Positions 1-9,936 of a DNA stretch of 64,000 bases are shown here, one piece after another. A program made the translations under genes and the position numbers. The notes beneath the pieces are model-generated. The model was not told the origin of the DNA, did no database searches, and saw only the letters and a program-made list of their open reading frames with translations. The stretch lies in the NCBI RefSeq assembly GCF_014201805.1, contig NZ_JACHFK010000012.1, positions 62,001 to 126,000 on the forward strand. The letters run 5' to 3'. This DNA is from Deinococcus metalli (GTDB lineage Bacteria > Deinococcota > Deinococci > Deinococcales > Deinococcaceae). Position 1 is the first letter of the stretch. Each line of letters opens with the position of its first letter.

Positions 1-330
1 CGCATTCTTGGCCTGCCCATCCCGGGCGACGCCGAGGACGGGCACGTCGAGATCGAGGTGGACGGCCTGCGGATCGCGTGGGAGTCCGAGGCGCTGATGC
101 GCGAGTTGAACCCACACTGGACACGCCCGCACGGAGCGGGCCGGATCGGAGTGGCCGTGCAGGCCGACTCGCCTGCCGGGGTGGACGCGGCCGTGGACCG
201 CCTGCGCGCCGCCGGTCACGACGTTCCGGACGCCTTCGACGCTCCGTGGGGCCAGCGCTACGCCACCGTGACGGACCCGGACGGCACGGCCGTGGACGTG
301 TTCGCGTGGCAGCCCGCTCCGGAGGGCTGA
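1..330 (+). CDS. VOC (glyoxalase/bleomycin-resistance fold) family protein, 5' end outside window
   Basis: The reading frame is open from the first base of the window to the TGA at 328-330, so the N-terminus lies upstream. The visible 109 residues end with the typical last VOC module: a beta strand ([10 protein letters not shown]), a helix with [12 protein letters not shown], then the strand pair [16 protein letters not shown], where the DPDG turn before the last strand is the family hallmark. VOC proteins are small metal-dependent lyases, dioxygenases or drug-binding proteins; the fragment does not say which. The metal-binding residues cannot be judged because the first half is missing. Family call good, function open. 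Confidence 0.8.
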   Translation, partial: RILGLPIPGDAEDGHVEIEVDGLRIAWESEALMRELNPHWTRPHGAGRIGVAVQADSPAGVDAAVDRLRAAGHDVPDAFDAPWGQRYATVTDPDGTAVDVFAWQPAPEG

Positions 331-590
331 TCCGGATTCACGCTTCCGACGTTTCCGGACGCCAGTCGACCACACGCCAAAGGCCCTGCGGCCGTCGAGT
401 CCTGCGCTCGGGCTGATCGGCGGGTTCGGCCACGACCCGTGCGGGCACTGTGGACGTCCATGTCGGGCACCCGCGGCATGCCCTGGTCGGCGGCGGCCAC
501 GTCCGCGAGCACCGAGACCACGGTCTGCTCGGGCACCGAGGTCGTCGGGGGCATGGACGCATCCCAGAGGCCCTGCGGCGGCGTCGGGAC
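331..590. other. intergenic stretch with a possible minus-strand gene remnant
   Basis: No convincing gene lies here. Read on the minus strand, about 556 down to 450 shows a gene-like stretch with GC-rich third positions (protein begins [19 protein letters not shown]), but codon quality collapses after about 35 residues and the frame runs on into the antisense of the VOC gene. This could be the decayed 5' end of a lost gene or chance. The motif aggccctgcggc occurs twice (about 380 and 569). Confidence 0.25.
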
Positions 591-617
591 TATGCTGCCC
601 GCATGGAGCGCGCGTGA
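591..617 (+). promoter_or_regulatory. leaderless -10 box and 4-codon mini-ORF before the metalloenzyme gene
   Basis: TATGCT at 591-596 is followed after six bases by ATG at 603, the spacing seen at many leaderless genes in this window. That ATG opens only ATG GAG CGC GCG TGA (603-617). Its TGA overlaps the GTG (614) of the next gene as GTGA, so the main gene may be translated by coupling to a leaderless mini-ORF. Confidence 0.45.
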
Positions 618-1486
618 GCGGGATCGTGTGGCTGGCGCTGGACGGCGTCGGGCATCCGGCGGACGCCCCGCCCGGCAGCGTGTGGGAGCAGGCGCTGCCC
701 ACTCTGCGGCCCGTGGTGGACGCGGGCGCGGCGCTGGACGCGACGCTGGGCGTGCCGGGCCTGCCGCAGTCCGGCACCGGGCAGGCGTGCTGGCTGACCG
801 GCACGGACGCCGTGGCCCTGATGGGCGAGCACTATGGGCCGCACCCCGGGCCGACTCTGCAGCGCCTGCTGCGGGAACGCTCGCTGCCGGTGCGGCTGGC
901 GCGGACGGGCGCGCGGATCGCGCTGGCGAACCACTACGTGCCTGCATACTTCGAGGCGCAGGCGGTGGGGCCGCGCCGCAACCGCATGGGCTGCTTTCCG
1001 TACGCGTTCCGGGCAGCGGGCGCCGACCTGAACCCGCCGGGCGTGCCGGGCGTGGGGGCCACGCTGGGCCTGGACTACCGCGCGCCGTGGCGGCCGGTGG
1101 GCACGCTGGACGACGTGGCCCGGCTGGGCGCGGCGCTAGCGGCCTCGGCGCGCACGCATGACCTGATCGCCGTCGACCTGTGGTTCAGCGACGCGCTGGG
1201 GCACGAGGGCATGGTCCCGCTGCCGGCGGACGCCCTGGCGGCCGGGCGGACGTATCTAACACGGGTGGACGCGCTGCTGGCCGGGCTGCTGGACGCGGGG
1301 GCGCGCGTGGCCCTCAGCAGCGACCACGGCAACCTGGAAGATCTGCGCGTGAAGGGGCATACCGTGGCGCGCGTGCCGTTCGCCGCCGTGGGCGTGGAAC
1401 CGGGCCGCCCGTCGAACGTCGTGCAGGGGGGACAGGCCGTCGCCGGGTGGTTCGGGGTGGACGGCGTGGAGATCACCGAATTTTAA
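614..1486 (+). CDS. alkaline-phosphatase-superfamily metalloenzyme (phosphoglycerate-mutase/phosphopentomutase-like)
   Basis: A 290-aa protein of the metalloenzyme fold shared by cofactor-independent phosphoglycerate mutases and alkaline phosphatases. The N-terminal LALDGVG carries the first metal-binding Asp; [14 protein letters not shown] (about residues 50-63) holds the probable nucleophile Ser/Thr region; [10 protein letters not shown] near the C-terminus is the DHGN metal-binding motif, followed by the HTVARVPF His motif. At 290 residues it is much shorter than GpmI (about 510) and lacks its large insert domain, so the substrate is unknown. GTG start chosen because it overlaps the TGA of an upstream mini-ORF; the ATG at 603 is out of frame. 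Confidence 0.75.
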   Translation: MSGIVWLALDGVGHPADAPPGSVWEQALPTLRPVVDAGAALDATLGVPGLPQSGTGQACWLTGTDAVALMGEHYGPHPGPTLQRLLRERSLPVRLARTGARIALANHYVPAYFEAQAVGPRRNRMGCFPYAFRAAGADLNPPGVPGVGATLGLDYRAPWRPVGTLDDVARLGAALAASARTHDLIAVDLWFSDALGHEGMVPLPADALAAGRTYLTRVDALLAGLLDAGARVALSSDHGNLEDLRVKGHTVARVPFAAVGVEPGRPSNVVQGGQAVAGWFGVDGVEITEF

Positions 1487-1511
1487 TGCCAGGCCCCACC
1501 GACGGCAGAAG

Positions 1512-1680
1512 TTATCCACAGGCTTATCCACAGTGGCTGTGGATAAGCTGTGGATAACCCCGCCCCGGCCCGGTGGGCAGATGGGCAAAAAGCGTGTATG
1601 GCACGGTGCGAAGCGGCTCTACTGAACGCGGGTTCGCGGGGAGCGGAGTTATCCACAGGGTGCCGTTTCACTGTGGATAA
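1512..1680. promoter_or_regulatory. cluster of six perfect DnaA boxes (TTATCCACA)
   Basis: Exact TTATCCACA copies lie at 1512-1520, 1524-1532 and 1649-1657; the reverse complement TGTGGATAA lies at 1538-1546, 1549-1557 and 1672-1680. The last overlaps the 3' end of trpF. The cluster sits between convergent genes, about 51.5 kb from dnaA, and has no evident AT-rich unwinding region. It resembles a DnaA titration site more than an origin; that role is inferred. Confidence 0.8.
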
Positions 1681-2294
1681 CTTCCGCAATCGGCGCCGCG
1701 CACGGCCTGCACGAAGGCGCGGACGGCGGCCGCGTCCTTGACGCCCGGGGCCGACTCCAGCCGGCTCACCGCGTCCACGGCCCCCGGGCGCAGCGCCCGG
1801 ATGGCCTCCGCGACGTTCGCGGGCCCCAAGCCCCCGGCGAGCCACGCGCCGGGTGGGAAGTGGGGGCGCAGCGCCGCCCAGTCCAGCGGCACGCCGCCGC
1901 CGGGTTCGGGCGCGTCCAGCATCGGCGTGACGCCGGAACCGCCCGTCCACACGCCGCTGTGCCCTGCCAGATCGGCGGGGCGCACGACGCGCAGAACGGG
2001 ATAATACGCGGCGACCTCCTCCACGTACAGTCTTGACAGCGGGCCGTGGAGCTGCACGGCGCTCACGCGCGCCGCCTCGGCCGTGCGCAGCACCTCGTCC
2101 AGGCCCTGGTTCAAGAACACGCCCACCCGCGCGACCGCCGGGCCGACGCCCAGGCCGGCGTCGCGCGCCACCCGGGCACTCACGAGGCGCTTGCTGACCG
2201 GCGCGAAGATGAAGCCCAGCGCGTCCGCGCCCGCCTCGGCGCTCAGCACGGCGTCATGGACGCTGGTGGTGCCGCAGACCTTCACGCGGATCAT
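1668..2294 (-). CDS. trpF: phosphoribosylanthranilate isomerase
   Basis: Converts N-(5'-phosphoribosyl)anthranilate to CdRP, an Amadori rearrangement in tryptophan synthesis; cytosolic TIM barrel. The 208 aa match the family length. The start [10 protein letters not shown] carries the catalytic Cys7; [15 protein letters not shown] and the phosphate-binding end [13 protein letters not shown] followed by [11 protein letters not shown] are family signatures. The general acid Asp lies in LDAPEPGGG. Its ATG overlaps the stop of the upstream 79-aa gene (ATGA, 2291-2294), so the two are probably co-translated. No other trp gene is nearby. The last codons lie over a DnaA box, giving an unusual C-terminal tail (GADCGSYPQ). 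Confidence 0.93.
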   Translation of the reverse strand: MIRVKVCGTTSVHDAVLSAEAGADALGFIFAPVSKRLVSARVARDAGLGVGPAVARVGVFLNQGLDEVLRTAEAARVSAVQLHGPLSRLYVEEVAAYYPVLRVVRPADLAGHSGVWTGGSGVTPMLDAPEPGGGVPLDWAALRPHFPPGAWLAGGLGPANVAEAIRALRPGAVDAVSRLESAPGVKDAAAVRAFVQAVRGADCGSYPQ

Positions 2295-2530
2295 GACCGG
2301 CCCTCCTCCAGCGCGGCCACGCGGCTCTCCAGGGCGCGCACCCGCCGCGTCAGGGCGAGCAGCAGCAGGGCGTAGTGGTCATAGAGCTTGGGGCGTTCCA
2401 TGCGCGTCTCGCCGGCCATCCAGCCGTTCAGGAGCCGCTCGGCCACCGCGAGCACCTCGTCGTCGGGTACGTCGCGCCACGACCGGCCCCCCAGGATCTC
2501 CTGCGCGAAGTTCAGTTCACGGTCGCTCAT
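2291..2530 (-). CDS. small conserved hypothetical protein with C-terminal heptad helix
   Basis: A 79-aa protein starting [16 protein letters not shown] prefer the ATG at 2530 over a GTG two codons upstream because GGAG lies 5 nt before the ATG. The N-terminal half is acidic and helical ([20 protein letters not shown]); the C-terminal part [18 protein letters not shown] is a short coiled coil. It overlaps the start of trpF by 4 nt and is probably co-transcribed. No enzymatic motif is seen and I do not recognise a characterised family. Confidence 0.7.
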   Translation of the reverse strand: MSDRELNFAQEILGGRSWRDVPDDEVLAVAERLLNGWMAGETRMERPKLYDHYALLLLALTRRVRALESRVAALEEGRS

Positions 2531-2599
2531 ACACACTCCGATTGAATCCCGCTGAAAGCGGGTGAAATCCGACCAAAGGGAGAAGGAGAATCCACAGCT

Positions 2600-3004
2600 T
2601 CATTGTGGCGCCGCACGCGCGGCGAAGATCTCGCGGGCCGCCCTCACCTCGGCGTGGTGCTGCTCAGCCCACACCCACACGGCGCAGAAGGCCTCGCTCA
2701 GGCTGCGGCCCAGCGGCGTCAGGGCGTACTCGACGCGCGGCGGGATCACGGGATACACGGTGCGGGTCAGCAGGCCGTCGGATTCCATCTGGCGCAGGGT
2801 CTTGGTGAGCATCTTCTGGCTGATGCCGCCCACGTGCTCGCCCACCTGCGTGAAGCGCAGCGTGCCGTGTTCCTCCAGCACCTCCAGGATCAGCAGCGTC
2901 CACTTGTCCGCCACCCGGCCGATCATCTCGCGCACCAGCGCCTCGACCTCCGGCGCGGCCTTCGGCCAGGGCTCGCCGCCGGGAATGGCCGTCATGGATT
3001 CCAT
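2600..3004 (-). CDS. HxlR-family winged-helix transcriptional regulator
   Basis: A 134-aa regulator with the canonical HxlR core: GRVADKWTLLILEVLEEHGTLRF, GGISQKMLTKTLRQMESDGLLTRTVYPVIPPRVEYALTPLGRSL, then a helix with VWAEQH. Members bind DNA as dimers and often sense aldehydes, quinones or oxidants. There is no Cys in the N-terminal helix, so thiol sensing of the YodB/HypR kind is not supported. A much longer frame is open upstream, but ATG at 3004 lies 6 nt after TATGGT (3011-3016, minus strand), a leaderless promoter arrangement. It is divergent from the APH-like kinase gene, a natural but unproven target. Confidence 0.88.
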   Translation of the reverse strand: MESMTAIPGGEPWPKAAPEVEALVREMIGRVADKWTLLILEVLEEHGTLRFTQVGEHVGGISQKMLTKTLRQMESDGLLTRTVYPVIPPRVEYALTPLGRSLSEAFCAVWVWAEQHHAEVRAAREIFAARAAPQ

Positions 3005-3108
3005 GGCCGCACCATAGCGCGCCCGGCATGTGACTCTCCGCAGGAGAGTGCCGCGGGTGGGCCATGCGGCCGATGCGCGCCCACGGGCCGCTCTGGCACG
3101 CTGGAGCC

Positions 3109-4383
3109 ATGACGCCGCGCCGCGAGACCGCCCTGCACGTGCTGTACACCCGCCCGGGGGAGTCGGCGTGGTACACGCTGGACACGGATCACATGACGTT
3201 CTTCGGCGCGAACGTGCTGGAGGTCGTGCGCGCGGCGGGCCTGCCCGGCACATTGCTGCGGCGCCTGCACTTCCGCACCGTGGGCGAGGAAGGCGGCGTG
3301 CGCCGCACCGAGAGCGTGTGGCACCTGCACGCCGGCGAGGCCGCCGGACTGGACTGGCGGGCCGAGGGCGCGTGGGACGAGCGCCGGCGCGCGTGGCGCG
3401 AGGTCGCCCGCACGCCGCCCACGAACGTGCCGTGGATGCACCCCGGCTGGCACGCCGACACGCTGGCGTGGCTGGACGAGGAACTGACCGCGCAGGGCCG
3501 GACGCGGACCGGGGAGCCGGCCGTCCTGAAGCACTGGCAGATCAGCGTCCTGTGGCGCGTGCCCACGGGTGCCGGGCCGGTGTACCTCAAGGCGGTGCCG
3601 GCGTTCTTCGCGCGCGAGGTCGCGGTCACGCCCGTGCTGGCCCGCGAGCTGGAGGGCGCCGCGCCCCCCGTCCTGGCCGCCGATACGGGCCGCGGCCTGC
3701 TACTGCTCGAGAGCGCCGGCAGCGAGGTCAGCGAGGCCCCGGATCTGGACGCCGTGATGGCACACGTCGCGCGGCTCCAGCAGGCGTCGCGGCCGTTGCT
3801 GCCGGCGCTGGAGCTGCGCGACCGGGGGCCGGAGTACGTGCTGGACTGGCTGGACGCCCTGCTGTCGGACGCGACCCTGTTGACCGGGGAGGACGGGGGC
3901 TTCACGGCACAGGACGCCGGGGCGCTGCGGGCCCTGCGCCCGCTGCTGACGGCGGCGCTGGAGCGCCTGGCGGCCAGTCCGCTGCCGCGCACGCTGGGGC
4001 ACGGCGACCTGCACGGCGGGAACATGGTCGCCCGGGACGGCGCGTTCACGCTGCTCGACTGGTCGGACGTGTGCGTCACCCACCCGTTCCTGGACGTGAA
4101 TCCGGCGTACTTCTCCCCGTGGCAGGTCGATCCGCCGCCGGGCGCCGTGGACGCCGCACGGGACGTCTACCTGCGTGCGTGGACCGAGTTCGCGCCGGAG
4201 GACGACCTGAAAGCGCTGTTCCGCGACGCCGTGATCTGCGGCGAGCTGTACCGCGCGCTCGGGTACGTGGACGGCCTGCAGGGCGCGGTGGAGGACAAGA
4301 CCGAGTGGCGCACCGCCCACCTGGGGCACCTGCGACAGGTGCTGCGGCTGCACCGTGCCCAGGACTGGTCGTGGGCACCGTGA
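3109..4383 (+). CDS. aminoglycoside phosphotransferase (APH)-family kinase-like protein
   Basis: A 424-aa protein whose C-terminal half is a protein-kinase-like APH domain: catalytic loop LGHGDLHGGNMVA (general base Asp, metal-binding Asn) and LLDWSDV, the metal-binding Asp. A lysine in GPVYLKAVPAFF probably positions ATP. The first ~150 residues (ALHVLYTRPGESAWYTLD) form an extra domain not found in antibiotic kinases. The family includes kinases for aminoglycosides, choline, homoserine and other small alcohols; nothing here points to resistance. An in-frame ATG exists 15 codons upstream; I chose ATG 3109 because the upstream residues are unlike the family and ggag precedes it. Confidence 0.82.
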   Translation: MTPRRETALHVLYTRPGESAWYTLDTDHMTFFGANVLEVVRAAGLPGTLLRRLHFRTVGEEGGVRRTESVWHLHAGEAAGLDWRAEGAWDERRRAWREVARTPPTNVPWMHPGWHADTLAWLDEELTAQGRTRTGEPAVLKHWQISVLWRVPTGAGPVYLKAVPAFFAREVAVTPVLARELEGAAPPVLAADTGRGLLLLESAGSEVSEAPDLDAVMAHVARLQQASRPLLPALELRDRGPEYVLDWLDALLSDATLLTGEDGGFTAQDAGALRALRPLLTAALERLAASPLPRTLGHGDLHGGNMVARDGAFTLLDWSDVCVTHPFLDVNPAYFSPWQVDPPPGAVDAARDVYLRAWTEFAPEDDLKALFRDAVICGELYRALGYVDGLQGAVEDKTEWRTAHLGHLRQVLRLHRAQDWSWAP

Positions 4384-4393
4384 CCCGCCCGGA

Positions 4394-5128
4394 TCACTCG
4401 CACATCCTGCCGTCGCCGTCCCCGTCGAGTTTGGCGTTGTAGCCGCCCTCGCCGCGCAGCACCGGGGTGCGGCCGGCGGCGCGCGCCTGCGCGCAGTTCG
4501 CGTACGGCGTGGTGCGCCGGGACGCCGTGGGCGCCGGAGCCGCGGCCGCGCCCTCGTGGCGGAAGTCGGCGGGATTGACGTAGGTGCCGGCGTGCACACC
4601 GCGTTTCGCCGCGCGGGCGGCGTTCTCCTGCGGCACGTAGTCGGTGGCGTACTCGCGGTAGGCCAGCGCGTGGCCCTGGGCGACCATCCAGCCGTTCACG
4701 TCCGTGCCGTTCACGCGGCACACGCCGACCGTACGGCCGTAGCGGTCGGTGTCGCGGCGCTGGCACGTCACGGAGCGGGTGCCCAGGAACGCGCGCAGCG
4801 AGGCCGCCGCCTCCTGCCCGCAGGCATAGGTCTTCCCGGCCCGGCGGCACGTCTGGTCGTGTTCGGGCGCGTCGATGCCGTACAGGCGCACGCGCGTGCC
4901 GGCAACGTCGAGCGTGTCGCCGTCCAGCACGCGGGCCACGCCACTCACGGTGCCTCCCGGAGTGCCAGGAGCACGCCCAGAGGGAGCACGTCCGGAGGGA
5001 GGCGACGCCGTCCGGGCCAGCAGCGCGAGGGCGAGTACCACGCCCACGACCAGCAGGATCAGGCCCACGCGCAGGCGGCGGGTGCGGGCCTGGGCGCGGC
5101 GCCGGGCCTCCAGGGGCGCGCGGCTCAC
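4394..5128 (-). CDS. membrane-anchored thermonuclease-family protein with C-terminal Excalibur domain
   Basis: A 244-aa protein. Arg-rich N-terminus, then one membrane segment (about 21-41, [16 protein letters not shown]), so the rest lies outside. Residues about 60-190 are a staphylococcal-nuclease domain: [23 protein letters not shown] supplies calcium-binding Asp residues and the first catalytic Arg, and [10 protein letters not shown] the conserved strand. The C-terminus (about 208-244) is an Excalibur module ending [11 protein letters not shown], a DxDxDG calcium loop. Likely an extracytoplasmic Ca-dependent nuclease. The GTG start overlaps the stop of the DtxR/MntR-type regulator gene (GTGA, 5125-5128), so the two form an operon. 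Confidence 0.85.
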   Translation of the reverse strand: MSRAPLEARRRAQARTRRLRVGLILLVVGVVLALALLARTASPPSGRAPSGRAPGTPGGTVSGVARVLDGDTLDVAGTRVRLYGIDAPEHDQTCRRAGKTYACGQEAAASLRAFLGTRSVTCQRRDTDRYGRTVGVCRVNGTDVNGWMVAQGHALAYREYATDYVPQENAARAAKRGVHAGTYVNPADFRHEGAAAAPAPTASRRTTPYANCAQARAAGRTPVLRGEGGYNAKLDGDGDGRMCE

Positions 5129-5802
5129 CGCGCCGCGCGCGTCGGCGCGTGGACGTGCACCTGGGCGGCCACCCCCAGCGACAGCGTCAGGGCCTGCCCG
5201 TCCAGGCGGGCAGTCAGGGTGCCCAGCGCGCCGTCCACGCGCTGCACCTGCACCGCCGCCCCCGGCGTGAGTCCCGCGCCGACCAGGGTGCGCAGTTGCC
5301 CGGCGTCACCGTCCGGCACACGCGACACCACGCCGTGGTCACCGGGCGCGAGCTGCGACAGCCGCCGCTCGGCCCGCTCGGGCACCTCGCCCTCCAGTGT
5401 GGGAATCGGGTCGCCATGCGGATCGTGCGTCGGGTCGCCCAGCCACGCGGCGATGCGCGCCTCGAGCTTCTCGCTCAGGGCGTGCTCCAGTTTCTCGGCC
5501 TCCTCGTGCACCTCGTCGAGCGGCACGCCCAGCGCGCGGTGCAAGAACAGCTCCAGCAGGCGGTGGTGGCGGAGCACCTCCAGCGCCACGCGCTCGCCCT
5601 CGGCGGTCAGGCGGGCGCCCTGGTACGGCGCGTGCGACACCAGGCCCTGCTCGGCCAGCTTGCGCAGCATGCCGGTCACGCTGGCCGGCGCGACCTCCAG
5701 CGCGGTCGCCAGCGCCTGGGTGCTCACCTTCCCGGCCTGCCCCAGCACGTACAAGTGCTTGAGGTAGTCCTCCGCCGAGCGGGACAGGGCGCGGGCCGTC
5801 AT
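5125..5802 (-). CDS. mntR: DtxR/MntR-family metal-dependent transcriptional regulator
   Basis: A 225-aa regulator. The N-terminal winged helix ([33 protein letters not shown]) is followed by the metal-binding dimerisation domain with [20 protein letters not shown] and [20 protein letters not shown], where His and Glu residues form the Mn/Fe sites. A C-terminal SH3-like FeoA domain covers about 150-220. Members repress Mn or Fe uptake genes when metal is abundant; Mn homeostasis underlies Deinococcus radiation tolerance. No transporter gene adjoins it here. ATG 5802 lies 6 nt after TACACT (5809-5814), indicating a leaderless mRNA. Confidence 0.9.
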   Translation of the reverse strand: MTARALSRSAEDYLKHLYVLGQAGKVSTQALATALEVAPASVTGMLRKLAEQGLVSHAPYQGARLTAEGERVALEVLRHHRLLELFLHRALGVPLDEVHEEAEKLEHALSEKLEARIAAWLGDPTHDPHGDPIPTLEGEVPERAERRLSQLAPGDHGVVSRVPDGDAGQLRTLVGAGLTPGAAVQVQRVDGALGTLTARLDGQALTLSLGVAAQVHVHAPTRAAR

Positions 5803-5837
5803 GCCCGCAGTGTACCGGGCGCCGCTACTGTGGAGTC
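5803..5837. promoter_or_regulatory. divergent leaderless promoters between mntR and the hydrolase gene
   Basis: Minus strand: TACACT (5809-5814), six bases, ATG of mntR. Plus strand: TACTGT (5826-5831), six bases, ATG at 5838. The two -10 boxes are only 11 bp apart, so the promoters must interfere or be co-regulated. No clear -35 boxes and no obvious MntR palindrome are visible. Confidence 0.6.
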
Positions 5838-6917
5838 ATGCCGGTGCTGTTTATTCACGGAGTCGCGGTGCGCGCGGAACACGACCCGGAATGGGCGACG
5901 GTGCGGCGCGTCACACAGGGCCTGCGGTGGCCCGCCATGCTGTCCACCCTGCGCGCCACCGTCGCGCCGGTGCTGCGCCCGGACGACCCGGACGGCGTGG
6001 ACATCCAGCCGGTGTACTGGGGCGACCTGGGCGCCCATCACGCGCCGCCCCGGCCGCCCGCGCCGGACCCGGCGGACGGCGGGCTGCCGTCTAGGGACGC
6101 GCTGGGCGAGGCGCTCGAGGCGCGGCTGCGGGCCCGCACCCCGGCGGGCCTGTGGCCGGACGTGATCCGCGCGGCGTGGCACGTGGCGCGCGATGTGGAC
6201 CTCACCGAGACCGCGCGCGGCCTGGCGCCGGCGCAGGCATGGCCGTTCCTGGAGGCCGCCGCGCTCGCCCAGCCGACCGGCGTGGCCAGCGGGCCGCGGC
6301 GGCTGCACCTGCCCGCGCCGCTGGTGGTGCAGCGCCAGCGCAACCTGTCGCGGGCACTGCTGACGGTGCGCCGACCGATCACGTCGTTCGTGCCGATCTT
6401 CCTGGGCGACCTGCTGGTGTACCTCGACCGGCGCGGCACGCCGCAGGCGCCGGGACCGATTCCGCGGCGCCTGCTGGATGCGCTCGCAAGCGCGCACGCG
6501 GCCCGGCAAGGCAGCGGCGAGCCGCTGGTGGTGCTCACGCACAGCCTGGGCGGCGTGCTGCTGTACGACGTGCTGAGCGTGTTCCTGCCCGCCGCGCCGG
6601 AGCTGCGGGACGTGTGGGTGGACTTCTGGTGCGCGGCGGGCAGTCAGGTGGGGCCCTTCGTGGAACTGGGCCTGACCGCCGGCGGCGCGCCGGACGGTGC
6701 GGACGCCCCGACCGCCGGGCCGCATCTGGGGTACTTCTGGAACGTGTGGAGCGAGAGCGACCTGCTGAGTTTCCCGGCGGGGGGCGTGGTGCCGGGCGCG
6801 CACGACACGGCCTTCCCGCTGGGCGGCAACGTGCAGGCCGGGCACCTGGCGTACCTGCAACGCCCGGAGTTCTACCGCGCCCTGGCCGCCAAAGTAGACG
6901 TCCACACCCGGCGCTGA
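5838..6917 (+). CDS. alpha/beta-hydrolase-fold protein (lipase/esterase-like)
   Basis: A 359-aa cytosolic protein without signal peptide. The N-terminus [11 protein letters not shown] is the oxyanion-hole strand (HG) of alpha/beta hydrolases. [16 protein letters not shown] near residue 235 is the nucleophile elbow G/HxSxGG with the catalytic Ser. A late Asp and HDTAF or GHLAY may complete the triad. A long region between (about 50-220) is unlike standard lids. Substrate unknown. ATG 5838 is fixed by the TACTGT box six bases upstream. Confidence 0.75.
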   Translation: MPVLFIHGVAVRAEHDPEWATVRRVTQGLRWPAMLSTLRATVAPVLRPDDPDGVDIQPVYWGDLGAHHAPPRPPAPDPADGGLPSRDALGEALEARLRARTPAGLWPDVIRAAWHVARDVDLTETARGLAPAQAWPFLEAAALAQPTGVASGPRRLHLPAPLVVQRQRNLSRALLTVRRPITSFVPIFLGDLLVYLDRRGTPQAPGPIPRRLLDALASAHAARQGSGEPLVVLTHSLGGVLLYDVLSVFLPAAPELRDVWVDFWCAAGSQVGPFVELGLTAGGAPDGADAPTAGPHLGYFWNVWSESDLLSFPAGGVVPGAHDTAFPLGGNVQAGHLAYLQRPEFYRALAAKVDVHTRR

Positions 6918-6926
6918 CCGGCCCAT

Positions 6927-6955
6927 GGAACTTTCCGGCGGGCGGCAGTCTCTAA
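6927..6955 (+). promoter_or_regulatory. candidate ECF (sigma-E-type) autoregulatory promoter
   Basis: GGAACTT (6927-6933), the classic -35 of sigma-E-type ECF promoters, is followed by GTCTCTAA (6948-6955), resembling their -10. The gap is 14 bp to GTCT or 17 bp to TCTAA. It lies directly before the ECF sigma gene, as expected for autoregulation. Transcription would start near 6958-6964, at the GTG start codon. Confidence 0.55.
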
Positions 6956-6963
6956 GGACTGAG

Positions 6964-7518
6964 GTGACCTTGGATGACCCCCACACCACCCTGCCCGACC
7001 ACCAGCTCCTGCGGCTGGCCCCGCGAGACGAGCGGGCCTTCGAGGCGCTCGTGACGCGCCACGCGCCCGCGGTCCACCGCCTGGCAGCCGTCACGGTCGG
7101 CCCCGGCGCGGCAGACGACGTGGTGCAGGAGGTGTTCGTGGCGCTGCACCGCAGCGTGAAGACCTTCCGCGGCGACGCGCAGCTCTCGACGTGGCTGCAC
7201 CGCGTGACCCTGAACGCCTGCTACAGGGCGCTGAAAACCCGCAAGACCGTGCCGCTGGAGGACGCACCGGAGCCCGCCGCACCCCACGATCCCGTGCAGG
7301 CGGGCGAGCAGTCGGACCTGCGCGAACGGCTGCGGCGGGCGCTGGACACCCTGCCGCCCGAGCAGCGCGAGGCCGTGACGCTGCGCGAGATCGCCGGGCT
7401 GGAGTACGCCCAGATCGCCGAGTTGACCGGCGTGGAGCTGGGCACCGTGAAGAGCCGTATCAACCGGGGCCGCGCGGCGCTGCGCGAGTGGCTCACCCGC
7501 GCGGGCGTGCGCCCGTGA
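6964..7518 (+). CDS. ECF-type RNA polymerase sigma-70 family factor
   Basis: A 184-aa alternative sigma factor. Region 2: [62 protein letters not shown]. Region 4: [51 protein letters not shown], with the HTH that reads the -35 box. The longer frame from ATG 6925 is rejected because it would cover the ECF-like promoter; GTG 6964 is preceded by AAGGA. It heads an operon with a small membrane protein and an RseB-like protein, the usual sigma/anti-sigma arrangement, so envelope-stress control is likely. Confidence 0.92.
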   Translation: MTLDDPHTTLPDHQLLRLAPRDERAFEALVTRHAPAVHRLAAVTVGPGAADDVVQEVFVALHRSVKTFRGDAQLSTWLHRVTLNACYRALKTRKTVPLEDAPEPAAPHDPVQAGEQSDLRERLRRALDTLPPEQREAVTLREIAGLEYAQIAELTGVELGTVKSRINRGRAALREWLTRAGVRP

Positions 7519-7529
7519 CGGGGGACGAC

Positions 7530-7784
7530 ATGACGGACCACGATCTCGACACGCTGTTCGCGCAGGCCCGCGCCCTGACCCCCGCCGACGAGGGCGCCGC
7601 CGGCCGCTTCCTGGCCGGGCACCGCCAGCGGCGGAGCCGGCAGCGCACGCTGTGGGCGGGCGGCGCGTCGGCGCTGCTGGCGGCGGCGGTCGTGACGGGC
7701 GTGCTGGTGGGCCACCCGGACACCCTGTTGCCCGCGAGCGCCGCCTACGACGCGTACCAGTCCGCCGCCGGAGACGGGTGGTGA
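7530..7784 (+). CDS. small membrane protein, probable anti-sigma factor
   Basis: An 84-aa protein: about 38 cytosolic residues (MTDHDLDTLFAQARALTP), a basic stretch (RQRRSRQRT), one membrane segment (GGASALLAAAVVTGVLVG), and a short outer tail. It lies between an ECF sigma gene and an RseB-like gene, exactly where RseA-type anti-sigma factors sit, but it is much shorter than RseA and lacks a recognisable ZAS motif. ATG 7530 has GGGGGA 5 nt upstream; a GTG at 7515 overlapping the sigma stop would add five residues. Role inferred from context. Confidence 0.65.
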   Translation: MTDHDLDTLFAQARALTPADEGAAGRFLAGHRQRRSRQRTLWAGGASALLAAAVVTGVLVGHPDTLLPASAAYDAYQSAAGDGW

Positions 7785-8556
7785 GGGGCCTGAGGGCGCC
7801 GGCCCTGCTGCTGGCCGCGCTGCTGGGCGCCCACGCGGGCGCGGCCCCGGCCGACGACCTGCTGGCTGCGCTGCGCCGGGCGCAGACGCTGGAGGCGAGG
7901 GGTGAGGTGACCATCACCGTGCTGTTCCCGCCGCGCGCGGTGCCGACCCGCACGGCCAGGCGGCTGCCGCGGGTGGCCTTCGTACCTGCGCTGCTGCGGC
8001 GCAACTTCACGGTGACGGCCGCGGACGGCGGCACGGTCGCGGGCCGGGCCACCACGCGCTTTGACCTCACGCCCAACCGCCCCGGCGCGGCCCGCTGGTC
8101 GCTGTGGGTGGACCGGGCGTGGACCCTCCCGCTGGCGTACGAGGAACGCACCGCGGCCGGCGACCTTGCCCGGCGCGCCGAGATCGTGAAGGTGAACGCC
8201 AAGCCCGTCGCGGTCACGCCGCCGGAGCCTGCCCTGCCGGCGGGGCTGCGCGCCGCGGTCGTGCGGGCGCTGCCCGGCGTGGGCTTCCCGCCGGGCTTCG
8301 AACCCTCGGGCGTGACGGCCCGCTCGGGCGGCGTGAGCGTCGCGCTGACGGACGGCGTGAACGTGCTGGCGCTGGTCGTGGCGCCCCGGAACGTCAAGGC
8401 CGCGCCGGGCATCGCGTCGCGGCGGGTGGGCGGGAGCTTCGTGTGGCTGGTCGGAAACCTGCCGCAGGACCTGCTGACGGCCGCCCTCGCCGGCATCCAC
8501 GACATCGACCCGGCGGGCCTGGACCCGTTCGTGACCCCAGCCCAGGAGGCAACCCC

Positions 8557-8560
<4 letters not shown>
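7781..8560 (+). CDS. secreted MucB/RseB-like sigma-regulatory protein
   Basis: A 259-aa protein with a signal peptide ([26 protein letters not shown]). The mature part begins [19 protein letters not shown], like the LolA/RseB fold that starts with a helix and antiparallel strands, and ends with [24 protein letters not shown], resembling the MucB/RseB C-terminal domain that ends in a membrane-facing SAFxxxVGDLP-type strand. RseB proteins sit outside the membrane and protect the anti-sigma factor from proteolysis, possibly sensing lipids. GTG 7781 overlaps the preceding stop (GTGA), supporting translational coupling. Confidence 0.65.
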
Positions 8561-9822
<1,262 letters not shown>

Positions 9823-9936
9823 GGACGCTGGGATGAGCCCTGGGCGGTGACCAGAGCCGCTTGTCTTCTGGTGTCCGCTCCCCACCGATGGCCCCGTGTT
9901 CCTGCCATCCGCGTTCTGCACCCCGAAGGAGTCCCC

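Noticed and set aside
3109..4383. Aminoglycoside resistance gene
   Set aside because: Only the generic kinase motifs of the APH superfamily are present and the N-terminal domain is unlike resistance enzymes; context is housekeeping.
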